NCBI GenBank assembly: GCA_021647245.1
Contig: JAKIVC010000019.1
Coordinates: 1-57,555, forward strand
DNA from: Gammaproteobacteria bacterium
GTDB taxonomy: Bacteria > Pseudomonadota > Gammaproteobacteria > RBG-16-57-12
Direction: 5' to 3'
Length of the DNA stretch: 57,555 nucleotides
Made by a program: the position numbers and the translations under genes. The notes beneath the pieces are model-generated. The model was not told the origin of the DNA and did no database searches. It worked only from the letters and a program-made list of their open reading frames with translations. The first letter of the stretch is position 1. Every line of letters starts with the position of its first letter. Positions 1 to 9,402 of this stretch are shown piece by piece.

Positions 1-1415
1 CACTGGCCATCTGGTATGAAGATAACAGTGCGGATATTGCCGACTTTGAAAAACAAATGCGCCTCAAGGTGCATTATGTCATCGAGCCGCAATTTCTGTG
101 GAGCAGTATTGCCGAAATGGCGCGCACCCAACACGATGATTTGCTGGATACGCTGTGGAATGGCTTTAAGTATATTGAAGAAAAATCCTTCGAGAGTACC
201 TTTCAAGGGTTGTTCTCGGAAATCAATCTGCACTCGGAAAAGCTGGGCAAAACACCCAAAGCACGCAATGAAAAGCTCTGTACCATTATCCAGAAAATCG
301 CCGAAGGCATTGCCGAGTTCAGTAGTGACAGCGATGCGCTGGGTGATGCCTATGAATACCTGATCGGTCAGTTTGCCGCCGGTTCTGGTAAAAAGGCGGG
401 TGAATTTTACACCCCGCAACAGATTTCCAGCATCCTCTCCGCCATTGTCACGCTGGACGGACATGAGCCCGCCACCGGCAAAAAGAAAAAGCTCAAGCGG
501 GTGCTGGATTTCGCCTGTGGTTCGGGTTCGCTATTGCTTAATGTGCGCAAAAAAATGGGGTCGCACGGTATCGGCAAAATTTACGGCCAGGAAAAAAATA
601 TCACTACCTACAACCTGGCGCGTATGAACATGCTGCTGCACGGCGTGAAAGATGCCGAGTTCGACATTCACCACGGTGATTCACTGCTGAATGAGTGGGA
701 TTTGTTGAATGAAATGAACCCCGCCAAAAAACTGCAATGTGATGCCGTGGTTGCCAACCCGCCGTTTAGTTATCGCTGGAAGCCAACGGACGCACTGGGC
801 GAAGATTTCCGTTTTAAAAGCTACGGCCTGGCACCCAAATCAGCTGCTGATTTCGCCTTTTTGTTGCACGGTTTTCACTTTCTCAGTGATGACGGCGTGA
901 TGGCGATTATTCTGCCCCACGGTGTTCTGTTCCGAGGTGGTGCTGAGGCGCGTATTCGTACCAAGCTACTCAAAGACCAGCATATCGACACCGTGATCGG
1001 TCTGCCGGCCAATCTGTTTTTCTCTACCGGTATCCCGGTTTGTATTCTGGTGTTAAAACGCTGCAAGAAACCGGATGATGTGCTGTTTATCAATGCCAGC
1101 GAACATTTTGAAAAAGGTAAACGACAAAACCGTCTGTTGCCTGAGCATATCGACAAGATCATCGATACCTACCAATACCGTAAAGAAGATACGCGTTACG
1201 CCCGTCGTGTTTCGATGGAAGAGATTGAAAAGAACGATTACAACTTGAATATTTCCCGTTATGTGAGCACCGCCAAGCCAGAGAAAAAAGTTGATTTAAA
1301 AGTTGTAAATGATGAGCTTGTTGGCCTTGAAAAGAATATTGTAGAGACCACCCGTAAACATAATGAATTTCTTAAAGCACTCGGTTTGCCTCTACTGCCT
1401 TTTGAGACAAAATAA
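1..1415 (+). CDS. hsdM: Type I restriction-modification DNA methylase (HsdM), 5'-truncated by window edge
   Basis: N6-adenine methylase subunit of a type I restriction-modification system; it would methylate host DNA together with an HsdS subunit. The reading frame is open from position 3, before the first ATG at 57, so the gene starts outside the window. Counting from that ATG, an N-terminal helical region is followed by GEFYTPQQ, SAM-binding motif I (DFACGSGSLLL) and catalytic motif IV (ANPPFSYRW). The C-terminal part carries the usual HsdM sequences (FINASEHFEKGKRQNRL, NDYNLNISRY). No hsdS or hsdR follows; the next gene is an unrelated glycosyltransferase, so any partners must lie upstream. 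It differs clearly in sequence from the second HsdM at 22207. Confidence 0.9.
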   Translation, partial: LAIWYEDNSADIADFEKQMRLKVHYVIEPQFLWSSIAEMARTQHDDLLDTLWNGFKYIEEKSFESTFQGLFSEINLHSEKLGKTPKARNEKLCTIIQKIAEGIAEFSSDSDALGDAYEYLIGQFAAGSGKKAGEFYTPQQISSILSAIVTLDGHEPATGKKKKLKRVLDFACGSGSLLLNVRKKMGSHGIGKIYGQEKNITTYNLARMNMLLHGVKDAEFDIHHGDSLLNEWDLLNEMNPAKKLQCDAVVANPPFSYRWKPTDALGEDFRFKSYGLAPKSAADFAFLLHGFHFLSDDGVMAIILPHGVLFRGGAEARIRTKLLKDQHIDTVIGLPANLFFSTGIPVCILVLKRCKKPDDVLFINASEHFEKGKRQNRLLPEHIDKIIDTYQYRKEDTRYARRVSMEEIEKNDYNLNISRYVSTAKPEKKVDLKVVNDELVGLEKNIVETTRKHNEFLKALGLPLLPFETK

Positions 1416-1539
1416 TGTAGGTGAAAATTTGGGTTGCTTTTCACCCTGAAGAGTCGCCTGCTGCCAGCTTGAGGGTCGCCAGGCAGGAGACGGCCGGCCC
1501 CTTACTGCTCCTAATCTTCAACAGCAACGAGACTGCTTT

Positions 1540-2763
1540 ATGCCGCACCTTCTGATTATTGGCTCTGTCTGGCCTGAGCCGCGCTCTTCTGCGGCAGGCG
1601 TTAACATGATGACGTTAATTCGGTTGTTTGTGGATCAGCAGTGGTCCATCACCTTTGCTTCGGCAGCTAACCCAACGACACATATGTCAGATATTGAAGC
1701 CTTGGGTGTTTCGACCGCGACGATTAAGCTTAACAGTGCCTGCTTTGATCTGTTTATGGTTGAACTACAGCCAGATGTCGTGTTGTTCGACCGCTTTATG
1801 ACCGAGGAACAGTACGGCTGGCGGGTAGCAGAGCAAGTACCTGAGGCTCTGCGCATTTTGGATATGGAGGATCTGCACTCATTGCGTCTGGCACGTCAGC
1901 AGGCGCTTAAACAGCAGCGGCCATTTTCTCTGAATGATCTACAGAGCGAGGTGGCTTTCCGTGAGGTGGCGGCGATCTACCGTTGTGATCTGAGCCTGGT
2001 GGTTTCAGATTATGAGTTGCAGATACTGACTGAGCAGCTGGGTGTTCCGGCCACGCTGTTGCACCACCAGCCTTTTATGCTGGAGGCACCCTTTGCAGCA
2101 GAGGGGCTGCCGAGCTTTGAACAGCGCCAGCACTTTCTGGCTATAGGTAATTTTCGCCACCCCCCTAACTGGGATTCAGTGCTGTGGCTAAAGCAGACTC
2201 TGTGGCCCGCCATTCGACAGGCGCTTCCCCAGGCAGAGCTACATATTTACGGTGCATACCCACCCCCTAAAGCGACTCAGCTTCATAATCCCAAACAGGG
2301 CTTTCATGTTAAAGGTTGGGTCGACGATGCCATGCAGGTGATGCGCGAGGCCAGAGTCTGTCTGTCACCCTTACGCTTTGGGGCCGGTATAAAAGGTAAG
2401 CTAGCCGATGCGATGCGTTGTGGTACACCCAATGTGACCACCGCCATTGGTATGGAGGCGATGCACGGTGGCCTCCCCTGGGGAGGGCTGGTTGCTGATG
2501 AGGTGAGCTATTTTGTGGCGGCGGCTGTTGAGTTATACAGCGATCAGCGGTTGTGGCAGCAGAAGCAACGCGCAGGTTTTTTGATTGTTGAGCAGTTTTT
2601 TAATAAGGAGAGGCGAGGTACTGCGCTGTTAGAAAAAGTTAACCAGTGTTTGGTGCAACGTGAACAGCGGCGGCGCAATAATTTTACAGGGCAGATGTTG
2701 CAGCATCATCAATATAAAAGCACTCGCTATATGTCGCTGTGGATTGCGGAGAAGCAGCGGTGA
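1540..2763 (+). CDS. Glycosyltransferase, GT4/GT1-like (GT-B fold)
   Basis: Probable GT-B glycosyltransferase of 407 residues. The N-terminus (LLIIGSVWPEPRSSAAGVNM) resembles the glycine-rich acceptor-side loop of group 1 enzymes. The C-terminal half has the donor-site segment CLSPLRFGAGIKGKLADAM, with GxGxKGK and an acidic residue, as in sugar-nucleotide enzymes. Sugar and acceptor cannot be read from the sequence. The gene stands alone: a methylase lies upstream and a convergent efflux operon downstream, with a strong terminator at 2883. The last 30 or so residues are basic and poorly typical. No clear Shine-Dalgarno sequence is visible before the ATG at 1540. Confidence 0.75.
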   Translation: MPHLLIIGSVWPEPRSSAAGVNMMTLIRLFVDQQWSITFASAANPTTHMSDIEALGVSTATIKLNSACFDLFMVELQPDVVLFDRFMTEEQYGWRVAEQVPEALRILDMEDLHSLRLARQQALKQQRPFSLNDLQSEVAFREVAAIYRCDLSLVVSDYELQILTEQLGVPATLLHHQPFMLEAPFAAEGLPSFEQRQHFLAIGNFRHPPNWDSVLWLKQTLWPAIRQALPQAELHIYGAYPPPKATQLHNPKQGFHVKGWVDDAMQVMREARVCLSPLRFGAGIKGKLADAMRCGTPNVTTAIGMEAMHGGLPWGGLVADEVSYFVAAAVELYSDQRLWQQKQRAGFLIVEQFFNKERRGTALLEKVNQCLVQREQRRRNNFTGQMLQHHQYKSTRYMSLWIAEKQR

Positions 2764-2882
2764 TGAGTGTCACCTTAGAAGAGGTTTTTCAATCAGTGTA
2801 AAAAGTTACTGGGCTTTCAGCTGGCTATCATTTTGTGCAGAGATGCCGTTGTTGAGTGACGCCATTTCTTATTGTGAAGTGT

Positions 2883-2917
2883 GCCCCCTTACACAGGATG
2901 TGTAAGGGGGCTTTTTT
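2883..2917 (+). terminator. Rho-independent terminator after the glycosyltransferase
   Basis: A perfect 12-bp stem (2883-2894 pairing with 2900-2911), a 5-nt loop and six T residues. It ends transcription from the glycosyltransferase before the convergent efflux operon, whose last stop codon is at 2931. There is no A-tract on the left side, so it should act only on the plus strand. Confidence 0.9.
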
Positions 2918-2930
2918 GTTCAGGGCTTAT

Positions 2931-3236
2931 TTATAGTCGCCCCTGTTGTTCTACCGGACTAACCCAGTAAATGCCTTGCCCGCTTAGGCTATTCTGGCCG
3001 GTTATCGCGGTGATGACTTGGTTGACATCTTCATCTTTCAGTAAAATATCGACCCGAACTCGCGGTATATAGCCGACCACTTTGTCCTGTGCTGAGAGGA
3101 AGGGATCCTCCTCACTGAATTCGGAGTGGCCTTCTACAGGGCTAAAGGTGAAACCGGTGACCTGTTCGAGTGCCCGCAGGTTATCGGCCAGTGTCTGCTG
3201 GGCACTCGCGTGTATCACGATGCTGAGATTTTTCAT
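2931..3236 (-). CDS. DUF3240 family PII-like protein of the RND efflux operon
   Basis: A 101-residue protein matching the DUF3240 family, small ferredoxin-like/PII-like proteins usually encoded directly after CusA/CzcA-type pumps. Visible traits are a beta-strand start (LSIVIHASAQQTLADNL), a central acidic loop (HSEFSEEDPFLSAQDKVVG) and a second RVRVDILLKDEDVNQVITAI unit. The start codon overlaps the pump stop by 4 nt, so the two are translationally coupled. Its biochemical role is not established; sensing of metal or pump state is an inference from its position. It is the last gene of the operon. Confidence 0.75.
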   Translation of the reverse strand: MKNLSIVIHASAQQTLADNLRALEQVTGFTFSPVEGHSEFSEEDPFLSAQDKVVGYIPRVRVDILLKDEDVNQVITAITGQNSLSGQGIYWVSPVEQQGRL

Positions 3237-6200
3237 AGCTGTGCTCCTTTGCGCTGCTCTTTGCGCCCTTCAAGCCAGGCGTAGAGGGTAGGCAGTAGAA
3301 TAAGGGTGAGCAGTGTCGAGGTGAACAGGCCACCAATAACAACCACTGCCAGTGGCCGTTGCAGCTCAGAGCCTGGCCCGGTGGCGGTGAGTAGTGGCAC
3401 CAGCCCTAAGCTGGCGATGAGTGCGGTCATCAGCACCGGCCGCAGCCGTCGCTCTGCACCCTCTTGTACCGCCTCGAGCACCGTGCGGCCCGCTTCACGC
3501 AGCTGGTTGAAGTAACTCACCATCACGACGCCGTTGAGTACGGCGACCCCGAACAGGGTGATGAAGCCTACCGAGGCGGGCACTGATAGATAGAGCCCGG
3601 AGAAGTAGAGGGCGACCACACCGCCGATCATGGCAAAGGGGATGTTGAGGATGATCAACCCCGCTTGTCCCAGTGAGCGGAAGGTGGTGAAGAGCATTAA
3701 AAAGATCAACACAATCGCCAGAGGGACGACCAGTGCGAGGCGCTGTGCAGCCCGCTGTTGATTCTCAAACTGCCCACCGAAGGTGACATAGTAGCCCTGT
3801 GGCAGTTGTACTTGCTGCTCTATTGTGTGACGTACCTCCTCTACAAAGCTGACCACATCGCGGCCTTCAACATTGGATTGAATCACCACCAGCCGCTTGG
3901 CGGACTCTCGTGAGATAACCACCGGGCCATCCACTTCGCTTATATCAGCGAGGCTGCTAAGTGGGATTCTGTGGCCATTGGGTGCGCTGACCAGGAGTGC
4001 ACTGATCGCCTGGGGTGAGGTGCGCACCTGCTCAGGGTAGCGTAGTAACACGCCAATTCGCTGGCTCCCTTCGATCACTTCGGTGACCACTTGGCCACCC
4101 ACCGCAACTTCGATAAGGCGGTTGATGTCTTCAATGTTGATACCAAAGCGGGCGATCGATGCCGGGCGAATCTCAATCTGTAGGTAGACTTGGCCTGAGA
4201 GCTGGTTGCGAAAGACATCAACCGCACCCGGTATATTATTGATCAGCTCTTCGATCTGCTTGGATTTTTCTTCAAGCAGGCTCAGGTCGTCGCCATAGAG
4301 TTTAATTGCCATGGCGGCGCGCACACCGGTCAGCATCTCAGAGACGCGCATATCAATGGGCTGGGTGAAGGCGTAGTCGATGCCGATAAACGTGTCCAGC
4401 TTTTCACGCAGGTTTGCTTGAAACTCCTCGAGTGTAATGGTCCATTCACTTCTTGGTTTGGTGATCAGGAAGTTATCTGTTTGGTTAAGATCCATGGGGT
4501 CCATACGCAACTCATCGGCACCGGTTCGCGAGACGATACCGGTCACTTCAGGAAGCTCCATAATCGCTTTTTGATACGGTGCATCCAGCTCCAGTGAGCG
4601 CTCCAGTGAGATGCTGGGTAGCTTTTCGATGATCACCACCGTGGTGCCTTCATCCATCACTGGCATGAACTCTCGACCGATCATGGTAAACAGCACGGCA
4701 GAAATCGCCAGCCCAACCAGCGCACCGCTAATCGCAACTGCCCGTTGGCGCAGTGCCCAGCGCATTACCGGCAGGTAGACGCTTTTGAGTGCACTGAGGA
4801 GGCGGCCATCATCTTCACTCCCACCACGCATTAAGAAGCTGGCGATTACCGGGATAACAGTGAGTGAGAGAATCAGCGAACCGATCAGCGCAAAACTGAT
4901 GGTCACTGCCAGTGGGGTGAACATTTTACCCTCTAGCCCGGAAAGGCTGAATAGCGGTAAAAAGACCGTGATAATAATCAGGATACCCGAGATAACGGGC
5001 GTCGAAACCTCGATGACTGCACGATAGATCAGGTGTAGACGACTGACACCGGGCGGGGCTTTGCTGAGCCGGGTGTGGATATTCTCTACCACCACCACTG
5101 CTGCATCAACCAGAATACCGATGGCAATGGCCAAGCCACCCAGTGACATGAGATTGGCACTCACATCAAACAGGCGCATCATGATGAAGGTGAACATCAC
5201 CGAGAGGGGTAGAATCAGTGCTACGGTGAGTGCGCTTCGGAGGTTGCCCAGCATGACTAATAAGACGATTAACACCAGGATAACCGCCTCACCCAGTGCT
5301 TTCTCAACGGTCCAGATGGCATCGTTGACCAGCTCGGTTCGATCATAGAAAGCGCTGATGGTAACCCCTTCTGGAAGGGCTGGTTTTAGCTCTTCAAGGG
5401 CCTGCTTGGCCGCCTCTATTGTGGAGCGGCTGTTGGCACCCCGGCGCAGCAGTACCAAGCCGGTGACCACTTCGCCCTCACCATCGGCAGTGACTGCACC
5501 GTAGCGTGTTAGTGAGTTGATGCGCACTTCGGCAACATCGCGGATATGTATCGGAATGCCGTTATCGCTGGCCACCGTAATGCTACCGATATCTTCCATG
5601 GTGCGCAGCTGGCCGATGGTTCGCACTAAGAGCACTTCATTGTTGCGGTTGATTCGGTCGCCACCCGCATTGCGGTTATTCGCTTGCAGTACACGCTCTA
5701 GATCATTGATTTCAAGCCCATAAGAGGCGAGCGCTACAGGGTCGGCAACCACTTCATAGACCTTGACTTCACCACCCAGCGAGTTGACTTCGGCAACCCC
5801 ATCAACGCCGCGCAGACGTGGGCGGATAATCCGGTCCTGAATTCGGCGTAACTCCTGATTGCTGTAGTCGTCGCCGTTTATGCGGTACATATACCCTTCG
5901 CCGAGCGGTGTCGTGATGGGGCCCAGGCCGCCTTCAATACCGGTGGGGAGATCCCCCCAGACCTGATTAAGGCGCTCGGTGACCTGCTGGCGAGCCCAGT
6001 AGATGTCGGTGCCATCTTCGAAATCAATCACGATGATGCTCAATGCATACTTAGTGGTCGAGCGCAGTATGGTTTGGCGTGCCAAACCCTGCATCTCCAG
6101 CTCGATGGGGTAGGTGATGCGGTTTTCGACCTCGGAGGGCGAAAGCCCCGGAGCCTTAACGATGACCTGCACCTGGGGTGAGGAGATCTCGGGGAAGGCA

Positions 6201-6310
6201 TCGATGGGCAGGGTGTTAAATGCCCACATGCCGGCACCGGTCATTCCCAGCGCCAGTAGTAGCAGCATCAGCCGCTGTACCAGGGCAAAACGAATCAGTG
6301 AATGAATCAT
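3233..6310 (-). CDS. Heavy-metal-type RND efflux pump, CusA/CzcA family
   Basis: Inner membrane proton-driven pump of a tripartite CBA exporter, 1025 residues, full length for the HME-RND family. The first transmembrane segment lies at about residues 13-31, followed by a large periplasmic pore domain (about 35-335), TM2-TM6, a second periplasmic domain and the C-terminal TM block. The TM4 signature AIAIG-x2-VDAAVVVVEN (residues 395-410, proton-relay Asp402) is closer to the Ax3Gx3DAA form of Cu/Ag pumps than to the DFGx3DGA form of Czc pumps. That is not enough to assign the metal. It lies 3 nt after the adaptor stop and overlaps the DUF3240 gene by 4 nt. Confidence 0.92.
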   Translation of the reverse strand: MIHSLIRFALVQRLMLLLLALGMTGAGMWAFNTLPIDAFPEISSPQVQVIVKAPGLSPSEVENRITYPIELEMQGLARQTILRSTTKYALSIIVIDFEDGTDIYWARQQVTERLNQVWGDLPTGIEGGLGPITTPLGEGYMYRINGDDYSNQELRRIQDRIIRPRLRGVDGVAEVNSLGGEVKVYEVVADPVALASYGLEINDLERVLQANNRNAGGDRINRNNEVLLVRTIGQLRTMEDIGSITVASDNGIPIHIRDVAEVRINSLTRYGAVTADGEGEVVTGLVLLRRGANSRSTIEAAKQALEELKPALPEGVTISAFYDRTELVNDAIWTVEKALGEAVILVLIVLLVMLGNLRSALTVALILPLSVMFTFIMMRLFDVSANLMSLGGLAIAIGILVDAAVVVVENIHTRLSKAPPGVSRLHLIYRAVIEVSTPVISGILIIITVFLPLFSLSGLEGKMFTPLAVTISFALIGSLILSLTVIPVIASFLMRGGSEDDGRLLSALKSVYLPVMRWALRQRAVAISGALVGLAISAVLFTMIGREFMPVMDEGTTVVIIEKLPSISLERSLELDAPYQKAIMELPEVTGIVSRTGADELRMDPMDLNQTDNFLITKPRSEWTITLEEFQANLREKLDTFIGIDYAFTQPIDMRVSEMLTGVRAAMAIKLYGDDLSLLEEKSKQIEELINNIPGAVDVFRNQLSGQVYLQIEIRPASIARFGINIEDINRLIEVAVGGQVVTEVIEGSQRIGVLLRYPEQVRTSPQAISALLVSAPNGHRIPLSSLADISEVDGPVVISRESAKRLVVIQSNVEGRDVVSFVEEVRHTIEQQVQLPQGYYVTFGGQFENQQRAAQRLALVVPLAIVLIFLMLFTTFRSLGQAGLIILNIPFAMIGGVVALYFSGLYLSVPASVGFITLFGVAVLNGVVMVSYFNQLREAGRTVLEAVQEGAERRLRPVLMTALIASLGLVPLLTATGPGSELQRPLAVVVIGGLFTSTLLTLILLPTLYAWLEGRKEQRKGAQL

Positions 6311-6313
6311 GGT

Positions 6314-7432
6314 CTACTCACCTCCCTGGTACTGCCAGTGGGACTTGAGCTCGGCGACACCGTCACTGACCACTTCAACACCGGCGCTGATACCTGATTC
6401 AACCTTAACCCAGCCACCTTGAGGCGGACGGACGGTGACTTGGGTTGGCTGGTACTGGCCCGGCCCGGTGACGACAAAGAGGTAGTTTTCATTGCCACGG
6501 CGGAAAAGGGCACTTTCTGGAACCATCAAACCTGAATAGCGAGCACCCTCAAGTTGGGCTTGAACATACATGCCGGGGCGTAATAGCCCCTGTTTGTTGT
6601 TAATGACCACCCGTCCGGCAAGGGTCTGGCTACTCTCATCCACTTCGCCGCTGAGTGTTTCGAGCTGGCCGTTGAAACTCATTTGTGGGTAGGCGGCCAC
6701 CTTTAGTGTCGCTTTGGCACCGATCTGAACATCGCTGATGCGCGCAACGGGAATGCGAATATTCGCCCATACCACGCTAAGGTCTGCGATGCGAAAAGCG
6801 GTTTCACCCGCCGCCAGCATCTGTCCGTTTTCAGCGCTTACGCTTAATAAAATGCCCTCTGTTGGGCTTATTAGCGGGTATTCAGCGATGTTATCAGGGT
6901 GTTGGGCAATCTTTTCAATTTGTGAAGGTGTCATGCCTGTGAGTGTGAGTGCTCGATGGTGCTGGTCGAGTATCGCGTGGGCTGTTTTATATTGGCTGTC
7001 AGCGGCGATCAGGCGGCTCTCAGAGACTACGCCATCCTCGCGCAGGCTTTTGATGCGCTGGTAATCGGCCTGCGCCACATCATAGTGAGCCAATGCCGCC
7101 AGATAATCGGCTTGTGCCTGGCCCAGGGTGTTGCTGTATAAGATAGCCAGCACTTGGCCTTTACGCACCTGGGTCTGCTCGACTACGTTAAGTTCGGTGA
7201 CCAGCCCATCAACTACGGGCGAGACACGAAATAGTCGCTGCTGGTCTGCACGCAAGGTGCCATTTACTCGCAGTGTTGCCGCGGCTTGTCGCTCTGTGAC
7301 GGGGCTAGTGGTCAAATTTGCAGTGCTGATCTGTTGTGGGGTTAACTCCAGTGCGGCTGCCGTCATTGGAAGAAGTATCGCAGGCAGTGTAACCAGTGTG
7401 AGCAAAAGGGGGTTTAAGAATAAGCGCTTCAT
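6314..7432 (-). CDS. RND efflux periplasmic adaptor (CzcB/CusB-like)
   Basis: Membrane-fusion protein linking the RND pump to the outer membrane channel, 372 residues. A signal peptide with two short hydrophobic runs (residues 7-27) ends near AAALEL. A biotinyl-lipoyl-like half (VSPVVDGLVTELNVVEQTQVRKGQVL), an alpha-hairpin (about 95-170), a second lipoyl half and beta-barrel domains follow. No His/Met-rich metal-binding extension of the CusB or CzcB type is obvious, so metal specificity is open. The ATG overlaps the stop of the channel gene upstream (ATGA). Confidence 0.88.
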   Translation of the reverse strand: MKRLFLNPLLLTLVTLPAILLPMTAAALELTPQQISTANLTTSPVTERQAAATLRVNGTLRADQQRLFRVSPVVDGLVTELNVVEQTQVRKGQVLAILYSNTLGQAQADYLAALAHYDVAQADYQRIKSLREDGVVSESRLIAADSQYKTAHAILDQHHRALTLTGMTPSQIEKIAQHPDNIAEYPLISPTEGILLSVSAENGQMLAAGETAFRIADLSVVWANIRIPVARISDVQIGAKATLKVAAYPQMSFNGQLETLSGEVDESSQTLAGRVVINNKQGLLRPGMYVQAQLEGARYSGLMVPESALFRRGNENYLFVVTGPGQYQPTQVTVRPPQGGWVKVESGISAGVEVVSDGVAELKSHWQYQGGE

Positions 7433-8697
7433 TGTGCGGCTCCTTCATTAATAGACGGTTGTGTGGTGAATAACGAAATACCCGCGCTGCGGCGCAGCTC
7501 TGCGGACTCGAGCCAGGCCTCTTGTAACAGCTCAAGATAACGGCTGCGGGCATTGAAATAGGTATCAACGGCATCCACCAGGTTAAGGATTTCAACCTGG
7601 CCCGAGGAGAATCCCTTGCGGGTCAGTTGGAATATCTCATTGGCCGGTTCCAGTACATGGTGGCGATAATCGTTCGCTTGCTCAATCAGGTGAGACAAGT
7701 GCAGGTGGTTGAGGCGCAGGCGATTACCCAGGTTGCGTTGCAGTGCATTTACCTCAAATTGCGCCTTCTGTCGGGTTGCCTGCGCGGAGTCAATATTACC
7801 TGTGCCTCGATCCCACAGCGGTACCGTTACCGATACACCGAGTGCGGTAACATTTTGTCGGCGGTCTCCAACAAAGCTGCGTTCACTGCTTAGCCATATT
7901 TCAGGGTCAGAAAAACGATTGGCACGGGCGATGGTCACCCCGTTACGAGCTGCCTCTACGGCTTGGCGAGCAGCCCTAATGGATGAGTGATTTTCAAGCT
8001 GGGCCTCCAGCGTTGCCAGGTTGGGTAGGGCGGGTGGCTGGTCGAGCGCCGTCAGCTGTGGGTTGTGGTGACGCCTATTTACCAATGTTTGGAAATCAGA
8101 GAGTGATTCGCTGACTTTACCTTCAGCAGAGGTGATGGCTTGCTTGGCGGCCTCGCGTACCATATCAAGGCGTAGCCGTGCCAAGCGAGAGAGATCACCC
8201 GCCTGTTCACGGCGCTGGCCAATATGTTGGAACTCATTGGCGGCTTCCAGCTGTTGTTGTGCCAACTGAAAGAGTGCAAGGTGCAGCTGTAGATTGTGGA
8301 AAACCTGAGAGGCTTGATACTCCAGCAGCAGCTTCTGCTCGGCGAGCTGTGCTTCAGCCTGCTGAAGGTTGGCTTGCGCCTGTTTGCGCTGTCCCTTGAG
8401 GCGGCCCGTTAAAAAAGGGAGTGGTTGACTGATGGTGAATTGGTCAAAATCATGGCCACCGGCACCATCCTCTTTGCCCAGCGAATTGCTGAAGCCCAGC
8501 TCAATAGTCGGGTTGGGCCAGACGCCCGCCTGCTGTTTAGCGCCCTGGCGGCTTAGTATTTCGGCTTCAGCCGCTTGGCGCTCGGGTGCCTCCTGCAGCA
8601 CTTGCTGCACTGTAGTGGTTAAGTCCCACGTCGTCTGGGCGGCAAGGTTACTGCTAAAAAGCAGTATAATGGTGTACTTTAAAATACCTTTTAACAC
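7429..8697 (-). CDS. TolC/CzcC-family outer membrane efflux channel
   Basis: Outer membrane channel of the CBA exporter, about 422 residues. I chose the GTG at 8697 rather than the upstream ATG at 8814 because an AGGAGA ribosome binding site sits 6-7 nt before it and the protein then begins with a normal signal peptide (hydrophobic YTIILLFSSNLAAQ). Two repeated OEP domains with long heptad-like helices follow (KQAQANLQQAEAQLAEQ in the first). A typical small-residue segment occurs near the C-terminus (GFSSGQVEILNLVDAVDTYF). It is the first gene of the pump trio; the small His-rich gene lies 162 bp upstream on the same strand. Confidence 0.87.
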   Translation of the reverse strand: MLKGILKYTIILLFSSNLAAQTTWDLTTTVQQVLQEAPERQAAEAEILSRQGAKQQAGVWPNPTIELGFSNSLGKEDGAGGHDFDQFTISQPLPFLTGRLKGQRKQAQANLQQAEAQLAEQKLLLEYQASQVFHNLQLHLALFQLAQQQLEAANEFQHIGQRREQAGDLSRLARLRLDMVREAAKQAITSAEGKVSESLSDFQTLVNRRHHNPQLTALDQPPALPNLATLEAQLENHSSIRAARQAVEAARNGVTIARANRFSDPEIWLSSERSFVGDRRQNVTALGVSVTVPLWDRGTGNIDSAQATRQKAQFEVNALQRNLGNRLRLNHLHLSHLIEQANDYRHHVLEPANEIFQLTRKGFSSGQVEILNLVDAVDTYFNARSRYLELLQEAWLESAELRRSAGISLFTTQPSINEGAAQ

Positions 8698-8859
8698 GGT
8701 ATATCTCCTGAACGCTGGATAAACGGTAACAATCACTGCGTAGGCCATTAATGAGTGGCTAACGACAGGTGTAATGGGAATAGTCGGGTGAAATATAGGT
8801 GCAAACTGATCCAAGCGCTATGGCTTAAAATGAAATTACACTATTCCAATCGGGAGGGG

Positions 8860-9267
8860 TTAACAGGGTGGTGCGCGTGGAGGGGGGGTGAAACGGGCTT
8901 TTTGGGAGCTGTATGGCGCGGTAAAGCAGCTTGAGTACTCTTGGCCACGACTTAAAAGGGTAACGAAGAGTATGATGCCGAAGAGTAGCATGACAAACAG
9001 GCTATCATTCAGTTTAAGGTTTTTGACCGCGCCATCGGATGAGAGCTCAAATTCGCTATCGGGGCCGTAGAGCAGGTCATTAGTATCAGAGGGCATGATG
9101 TGTATGGATACGCCGCCCTCTGCAGGCTCTTCAAGGGCCGCTGAATCGTGCTGTTGGCTATGAGTGAGGTGGCTGTGAAGCGGCAAATTTTGCACAAACA
9201 AGAGCGCCAGAATGGTGAGATAGGCCATCCATAATGGTTTAAAGTGTGTGTGAGTGCGGCGGTTCAT
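8860..9267 (-). CDS. Small His-rich membrane protein upstream of the RND operon
   Basis: A 135-residue protein with no firm family assignment. It has an N-terminal transmembrane segment (about residues 13-26), then a His-rich periplasmic stretch (LPLHSHLTHSQQHD), an acidic middle and a second transmembrane helix (about 88-106). The tail is Pro/Arg-rich. The His cluster next to a metal-type efflux operon suggests a periplasmic metal-binding or sensing role, similar in plan to the DUF2946-like proteins found near heavy-metal exporters; that is inference. It is probably the first gene of the operon, but the 162-bp gap before the channel gene leaves room for a separate promoter. Confidence 0.6.
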   Translation of the reverse strand: MNRRTHTHFKPLWMAYLTILALLFVQNLPLHSHLTHSQQHDSAALEEPAEGGVSIHIMPSDTNDLLYGPDSEFELSSDGAVKNLKLNDSLFVMLLFGIILFVTLLSRGQEYSSCFTAPYSSQKARFTPPPRAPPC

Positions 9268-9402
9268 GGGGTTTTGAGGCAGACTTACTCATGTTTAGTG
9301 TAGGGTGATTTTCCATGCCATGTTGTCACCTGTCAACTGTTGTGGATAACTTTTTTTATGTGTGGAAATGTTCAGTGAGTTCAATACAAGGTCGTTCAAT
9401 AG

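Noticed and set aside
8698-8814. N-terminal extension of the outer membrane channel gene from the ATG at 8814
   Set aside because: The GTG at 8697 has a good ribosome binding site and gives a clean signal peptide; the extension would bury it.
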